Below are positions 62,750-64,000 of a stretch of DNA of 64,000 nucleotides, piece by piece; position 1 is the stretch's first letter; every line of letters starts with the position of its first letter. The stretch lies in assembly GCF_001571305.1 (NCBI RefSeq), contig NZ_BCTN01000008.1, forward strand, positions 124,001-188,000, read 5' to 3'. This DNA is from Erwinia persicina NBRC 102418 (GTDB lineage Bacteria; Pseudomonadota; Gammaproteobacteria; Enterobacterales; Enterobacteriaceae). The position numbers and the translations under genes are program-made. The notes beneath the pieces were generated by a model. The model saw only the letters and a program-made list of their open reading frames with translations, did no database searches and was not told the origin of the DNA.

Positions 62750-63890
62750 GACCGATACCTTTACTGACTACGCCCGCCACATACTGCACCACCTCAACCT
62801 GCCTGGCCGGCTCTCTGTCCACTGTCTGTGGCTGTTCTCGTTTCCGCTGATTTTTCTTCTCGCTGCCTGCGGTGACAAGGGACAGCCGGCATCGCCGCAC
62901 GTCCGTCCTGTTCGCTATGTGATTGCCCCGGCCTCGCTTTCCGGCAGCCTGCTGTCGCAGACCGGAGAGATCCGCGCAACGGATGAAACAACGCTGGCTT
63001 TTCGTCTGGATGGCCGCCTGATTTCGCGTGCCGTGGATGTCGGTGACCGGGTGAAAGCAGGGCAGTTACTGGCGGTGCAGGATAACAGCACAGGGCTGAA
63101 CCAGCTTGGCAGTGCACGGGCTGATCTGGCCAGTGCGCAGGCGGCTGAACGGGTAGCGGCGCTGAATCTGCAACGGATGACCACGCTGACAAAAACCGGT
63201 GCCATTGCCCGCATGCAGCTCGATACGGCCCGGTCAGACTGGCAGGCGGCCCTGTCAAAAAGGCAGAGCAGCGAGGCTGCACTGAAAAATGCGCAGGACA
63301 GCCTGAGCTGGACCCGACTGACCGCACCGTCAGACGGCATTATTACTGGGGTCAGTGCTCAGCCCGGTCAGGTGGTCAGTGCCGGACAGGCGGTGTTCAG
63401 CCTGGCGGCAGGCGGTGGCCGCGACGCTGTGTTTGACCTCAGCGATCCGCAGGCGCTGACGCAAAGTAACCCCGCCGTGGTTCGCGTGTCGCTGCTGGCC
63501 GACCCGACCATTCAGGTTCAGGGGCACCTGCGTGACGTCAGCCCGCAGGCCGATCCCCAGACGCGTACCTGGCGGGTGCGCGTAACGCTGGATCATCCTC
63601 CGGAAAGCATGGCGCTGGGGGCCAGCGTCCTGGTGAACTGGCGGCGTGAGGGCACGCGCAGCATCCTGCTGCCGGCGTCGGCGCTGACCCGGGTGGGGGA
63701 TCAACCGGCCGTATTCGTGGTCGATCGCACCCAACAACGGGTGCGGCTGCGCCCGGTCACGCTGGGGGCCTTCACCGTGACGGACATTTCCGTCACCGGC
63801 GGCGTTCGCCCCGGAGAAGCGGTGGTGACGGCCGGTGTCAGCAAGCTGCGCGACGGTGAAAAAGTCACCCTGCTGGAGGACGGAGAATGA
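62748..63890 (+). CDS. RND efflux periplasmic adaptor lipoprotein (membrane fusion protein)
   Basis: 380 residues. After a 26-residue hydrophilic extension, a helix ends FLLAACGDKG, a lipobox with the lipidated cysteine at 41; a shorter true start is possible but none is as well placed. The body has the hairpin and lipoyl order of the HlyD/AcrA family: FRLDGRLISRAVDVGDRVKAGQLL, a coiled-coil hairpin (about 120-185) and APSDGIITGVSAQPGQVVSAGQ. It links the inner-membrane pump to an outer-membrane channel. It overlaps the pump gene by 4 bp. Confidence 0.92.
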   Translation: MTDTFTDYARHILHHLNLPGRLSVHCLWLFSFPLIFLLAACGDKGQPASPHVRPVRYVIAPASLSGSLLSQTGEIRATDETTLAFRLDGRLISRAVDVGDRVKAGQLLAVQDNSTGLNQLGSARADLASAQAAERVAALNLQRMTTLTKTGAIARMQLDTARSDWQAALSKRQSSEAALKNAQDSLSWTRLTAPSDGIITGVSAQPGQVVSAGQAVFSLAAGGGRDAVFDLSDPQALTQSNPAVVRVSLLADPTIQVQGHLRDVSPQADPQTRTWRVRVTLDHPPESMALGASVLVNWRREGTRSILLPASALTRVGDQPAVFVVDRTQQRVRLRPVTLGAFTVTDISVTGGVRPGEAVVTAGVSKLRDGEKVTLLEDGE

Positions 63891-64000
63891 ATCCGAAAAA
63901 TGCCACGTCACGTTTTAATCTCTCCAACTGGGCGTTACAGCATCAGCAGCTGATTGTCTTCTTTATGCTGCTGGTCATGGCCGCCGGTATCTTCAGTTAT
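63887..64000 (+). CDS. RND efflux pump permease (partial, runs off right edge)
   Basis: Only the first 38 codons are inside the window: MNPKNATSRFNLSNWALQHQ followed by a first membrane helix (LIVFFMLLVMAAGIF). NWAL-HQ-L-V-FF-ML is the typical start of HAE-type RND permeases. The ATG overlaps the stop of the adaptor gene (ATGA) and GGAGA lies just upstream. With the adaptor and an outer-membrane channel it would export drugs or envelope-damaging compounds. Confidence 0.82.
   Translation, partial: MNPKNATSRFNLSNWALQHQQLIVFFMLLVMAAGIFSY

Noticed and set aside
1-64000. CRISPR arrays, tRNA/rRNA genes, insertion sequences, prophage genes
   Set aside because: Looked for and not seen; no regularly spaced repeats, no transposase or integrase frames and no recognisable tRNA sequence.

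Overview
The window is a typical enterobacterial chromosome segment (Enterobacterales). Its long run ppx-ppk / purN-purM / upp-uraA-hda-arsC-bepA-perM-bcp-gcvR-dapA-bamC-purC-ypfJ-tmcA-ypfH-ypfN-dapE-yffB-ypfM-acrD-narQ keeps the order of the E. coli K-12 ppx-acrD region. The accessory genes between these blocks and the high GC fit an Erwinia/Pantoea-like (Erwiniaceae) bacterium; that assignment is an inference from gene content, not from a search. No rRNA, tRNA, CRISPR array, insertion sequence or prophage was seen. Layout: (1) 1-3.3 kb, all on the minus strand: a partial DenD-like epimerase, an ACS-type MFS acid-sugar transporter and the MgtE magnesium channel. (2) 3.4-10.4 kb: yfgG, the c-di-GMP phosphodiesterase homologue yfgF/pdeF behind a well-placed FNR-type site, tehB, and the polyphosphate operon ppk-ppx. 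(3) 10.5-19.9 kb, placed between ppk and purN: a pstC-pstA-pstB-like phosphate transporter with very large permeases and no pstS or phoU, then a GntR regulator divergent from a DUF2848/amidase/small-barrel/MHS-transporter operon of unknown substrate. (4) 20-26.7 kb: purMN, upp-uraA, hda (probable CTG start), yfgD and bepA. (5) 26.7-29.8 kb, an accessory pair: an exported DsrE-like protein and a Cache-type membrane diguanylate cyclase. (6) 29.9-44.6 kb: conserved backbone including the 19-residue ypfM, a YpfH whose catalytic serine is replaced, and acrD with a BaeR-like box upstream. (7) 44.9-50.3 kb: narQ-narP adjacent to each other, a DUF1471 stress protein, ansP and nudK. (8) 50.3-58.2 kb: an eight-gene minus-strand operon with a DeoR regulator, a CUT2 sugar ABC transporter with two permeases, an allulose-6-phosphate epimerase and two sugar kinases. 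(9) 58.4-64 kb: a DUF1176 exported protein, then MipA/OmpV with a coupled 48-residue membrane peptide, divergent from a two-component system and an RND efflux operon whose pump runs off the right edge. How the genes work together: purine synthesis (purMN, purC, PurR boxes), uracil salvage (upp-uraA), the lysine/peptidoglycan precursor pathway (dapA, dapE), outer-membrane assembly (bamC, bepA), polyphosphate and phosphate handling (ppk, ppx, pst-like genes), c-di-GMP turnover (yfgF, the cyclase at 28 kb), nitrate/nitrite sensing (narQP) and two drug-efflux modules (acrD; the MipA/two-component/RND locus). The points most worth a second look are the loss of key catalytic residues in YfgF and YpfH, start-site hairpins on the cyclase and the RND adaptor gene, the probable allulose operon, the coupled small membrane peptide, and the uncharacterised GntR/DUF2848/amidase operon.
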